DNA from: Rhynochetos jubatus
Taxonomy: Eukaryota; Chordata; Aves; Eurypygiformes; Rhynochetidae
Assembly (NCBI GenBank): GCA_027574665.1
Contig: CM050672.1
Coordinates: 5,812,001-5,876,000, forward strand
Reading direction: 5' to 3'
Length of the DNA stretch: 64,000 bases
Below, in pieces: positions 61,801 to 64,000 of the stretch (its first letter is position 1; each line of letters opens with the position of its first letter). The translations under genes were made by a program, and so were the position numbers. The notes under the pieces were generated by a model, which did no database searches, was not told the origin of the DNA, and saw only the letters and a list, made by a program, of their open reading frames with translations.

Positions 61801-61986
61801 CCCACTGGCATGATGCTAACCAAAAACTACGCCTCTGGCTATTGAGGGGATTAAGCCTCAGGTCTGTGATACTTCTCACAGGACAGGTAACCAATCGTAT
61901 TACCAGACTTTATGTTTTTTTAGGCATTTATCTCTATTTGAAACTACTTAAGGAAGAATTGAAATATTTTAAATGTTCTGTTAGTA

Positions 61987-62168
61987 TAGAATCACAGAAT
62001 TGTTTGGGCTGGAAGGGACCTTAAAGATCATCCAGTGCCACCCCCTGCCATGGGTAGGGACACCTTCCCTAGCCCAGGTTGCTCCAAGCCTCATCCAGCC
62101 TGGCCTTGGGCACTCCCAGGGATGGGGCACCCACAGCTTCTCTGGGCAACCTGTCCCAGTGCTTCACT
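61987..62168 (-). mobile_element. CR1 3'-end fragment
   Basis: Starts at the tail ATAGAATCACAGAATTG, contains GGCTGGAAGGGACC and GGCCTTGGGCACTCCCAGGG, and stops at CAACCTGTCCCAGTGC. Confidence 0.95.
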
Positions 62169-64000
62169 ATACTTGCATATTTCCTCCTTTACTGTGCAAA
62201 TATTTTAGACCTGGTTTAGTACTTAAACCCCATACAAGTAGGCTCTACTAATTTAAAAAATAATTCTGTTCACCAGCCCTTTCAATATAGAAGACACATC
62301 AGAAGTGCCTGGTTATGGTTCCCGTTTCATTTGCAGGGTGTTGGCCCTGCTTCATTCAGCATAAACGGTAATGCAAAGGTCATGGAGATTAAATAACATA
62401 TTTAAAAATGATAATAATGCAGATAAAGTAATACGGTTATGTCGCATTTGTATGATCTAAATTTTTTGACTAATGTAATGAATCAAGAGCTGTGTTTGTT
62501 AGAAGATAGAGGTCTTCGACCTTTCTTTGACTTGATTAACTGAGAGCGAGATGGTAATTTTAAAACTGATAGGGCTGGTATTTAATGTCTTCCAATGCTT
62601 TGTTTATAATTAAACAGTAACACTTTTAATGGTCATTTTAATCAGCCCAATCTAAAAAGTGCTTGCTTGCTGTACTTTTTCAACCAGCCTTTCAAATATT
62701 GGTACTCGTGGTGCAAGAAAATATGTATTTATTTATTTTGCCACTTGTGGACCTAATTGTTTTGTTGTTGAATTAATAGAGACTTTGTCTAAGAGCAGGA
62801 TGAAGAAGCGAGGTGAGGGATGGCGGGCTAAGCTTGGATTAGAATGGTTTAGTATTTGCAGGAAGAATGTCCCAAAGTGGCACTCGTGGAAGCATGGCCT
62901 GCAGCACTGGCTGCTCTCTAATTGCCACAAACCTTTCAGAACGTGACAGATGCGGTGTGTTAGCAATGAGTGTGCATCAGTAGCATGCGGGTTGCGTGTA
63001 TGTGTGCCTCCTGTTTTCAAAACACGTAGGTGTGGACAGCTGCATCCTGGTACCTGACACCAGCCCCTGAAGGAGTTTTAGGTGCTGCCATCGGCAGCTA
63101 CTTCTCCAGAAGGGTGTGGCTCTCCTCTCTCCTGTATTCTCTAAATCACGAATGGTTACCGAGGGAGCCTGAAGCATTCGGAGCTTAGACTGCATAGTTA
63201 TCAGAAGCCAGTTACTTTTGAATAGTGACTATCCTGTTTTTAAGCTTTTTCCTGCTAAAACCGATGTACGCTAATGGTGTTTCATGGGTGATGCTTTAGC
63301 TTGCCTGAAATTGCCTGAATGGGTCTGTAGCACATCCAAATACAGATACGCTTTCCCGTTCGGTACTTGGGGTGACTGTGAAGGGACGATGCGGCAGTTT
63401 TGGGCTGGGTGCAGCTGTGCTGCCGCTTTCAGACGCGTCATATTGTCTTGCCTAGTGCTGTCATGTATTGAGAGCCTCGATCAGCCAGAGGTTGAGATGC
63501 CATTGGATCTGTTGCATGCTGTGATTCAATAAAGGGTCTCGGTATGCAATTAGGCAGGCTTGTTTCGCTGCAGGCCCTCCTCACCTCCCTAATAAGAATG
63601 CGCTGGCTGAAGCATGTTTGCCCTTATGGCTCTCCTGGAGGAGCCATCTCCTCACCTCTGGTCTAGCTTCAGTCACCCCTCTTTGGCTGTGAGGGAAGTT
63701 GTTAAAAAGAATGTCTCTCCCTCTGCTGTTACAATCCACTTAGTGACACGAGAAATGTCACTCATGATGATTAACATTTTAAAGCAGTAAATCTTGAAGG
63801 TCAGTCTGAAACAGAGGACGGGGGATGCTCATGGCTTTCCTTCCCCGCCTGCCTCCCATGAGGAAATGTATTGCATGAAAGGAGTGTTGGCAGGGTAATA
63901 ACGACCCCTTGCTTTTCCATTGCTTTCCATCGATAAAAAAGGTAGAAATAATTTTAGACACATTTCATGTAAATATAAAATAAACAAACAACTCTGTTTT

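Larger units (their letters stand above)
54421..64000. other. Gene-poor non-coding stretch to window end
   Basis: Three CR1 fragments are listed separately. Octamers ATTTGCAT lie at 56655-56662 and 59593-59600. An (AAAC)n stretch lies near 59041-59056. A TCF-like ACATCAAAG (about 60191) sits with ATTGTT SOX cores (about 60212). No coding exon is supported; POU3F1 is expected further right from known synteny. Confidence 0.45.

Overview
The window is a piece of a bird genome. The evidence is at least fourteen fragments of CR1 LINE retrotransposons, several ending in the avian-type ATTCTATGATTCTATGAT tail; intron-containing vertebrate genes; and CpG-island promoters. The species cannot be told from the sequence. 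Three protein-coding genes are recognised, all on the + strand: GJA9 (connexin, single coding exon, 8153-9712), MYCBP (five coding exons, 12395-17614) and RRAGC (RagC GTPase, seven coding exons, 19741-30337). The same order and relative orientation, RHBDL2-GJA9-MYCBP-RRAGC-(desert)-POU3F1, is known at human 1p34. From that I infer that RHBDL2 lies to the left and POU3F1 far to the right; neither is identified here. Layout: 1-8131 holds CR1 copies, a candidate solo LTR, a polypurine tract and an orphan CpG island (about 1500-2110) that could be the promoter and non-coding first exon of GJA9. The GJA9 coding exon starts at a splice acceptor at 8132 and is preceded by a three-codon upstream ORF. 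The MYCBP CpG promoter lies at about 12150-13050 and the RRAGC CpG promoter at about 19140-20170. The RRAGC 3' UTR probably ends just after a poly(A) signal at 32167. A second orphan CpG island at about 33200-33880 carries a full-consensus CTCF core and plausible splice donors on both strands. From about 34 kb to 64 kb I find no protein-coding gene. This stretch is AT-rich and holds CR1 fragments plus two blocks that look like regulatory elements: 47340-47960, with many homeodomain cores, and 53690-54420, with two TGATTGACAG PBX/MEIS-type composite sites. The three genes do not form a pathway. GJA9 makes gap-junction hemichannels at the plasma membrane. MYCBP is a small MYC- and AKAP-binding protein also linked to cilia. 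RRAGC is half of the Rag heterodimer that recruits mTORC1 to lysosomes in response to amino acids. GJA9-MYCBP readthrough transcripts are known in human, and the 2.7 kb spacing here would allow them. Most other open reading frames are chance ORFs in GC-rich islands or decayed CR1 ORF2. I see no prokaryotic-style operon, CRISPR array, tRNA or rRNA gene, and nothing that qualifies as a wholly new system. The points most worth checking are the regulatory motifs, the orphan islands and the GJA9 upstream ORF.
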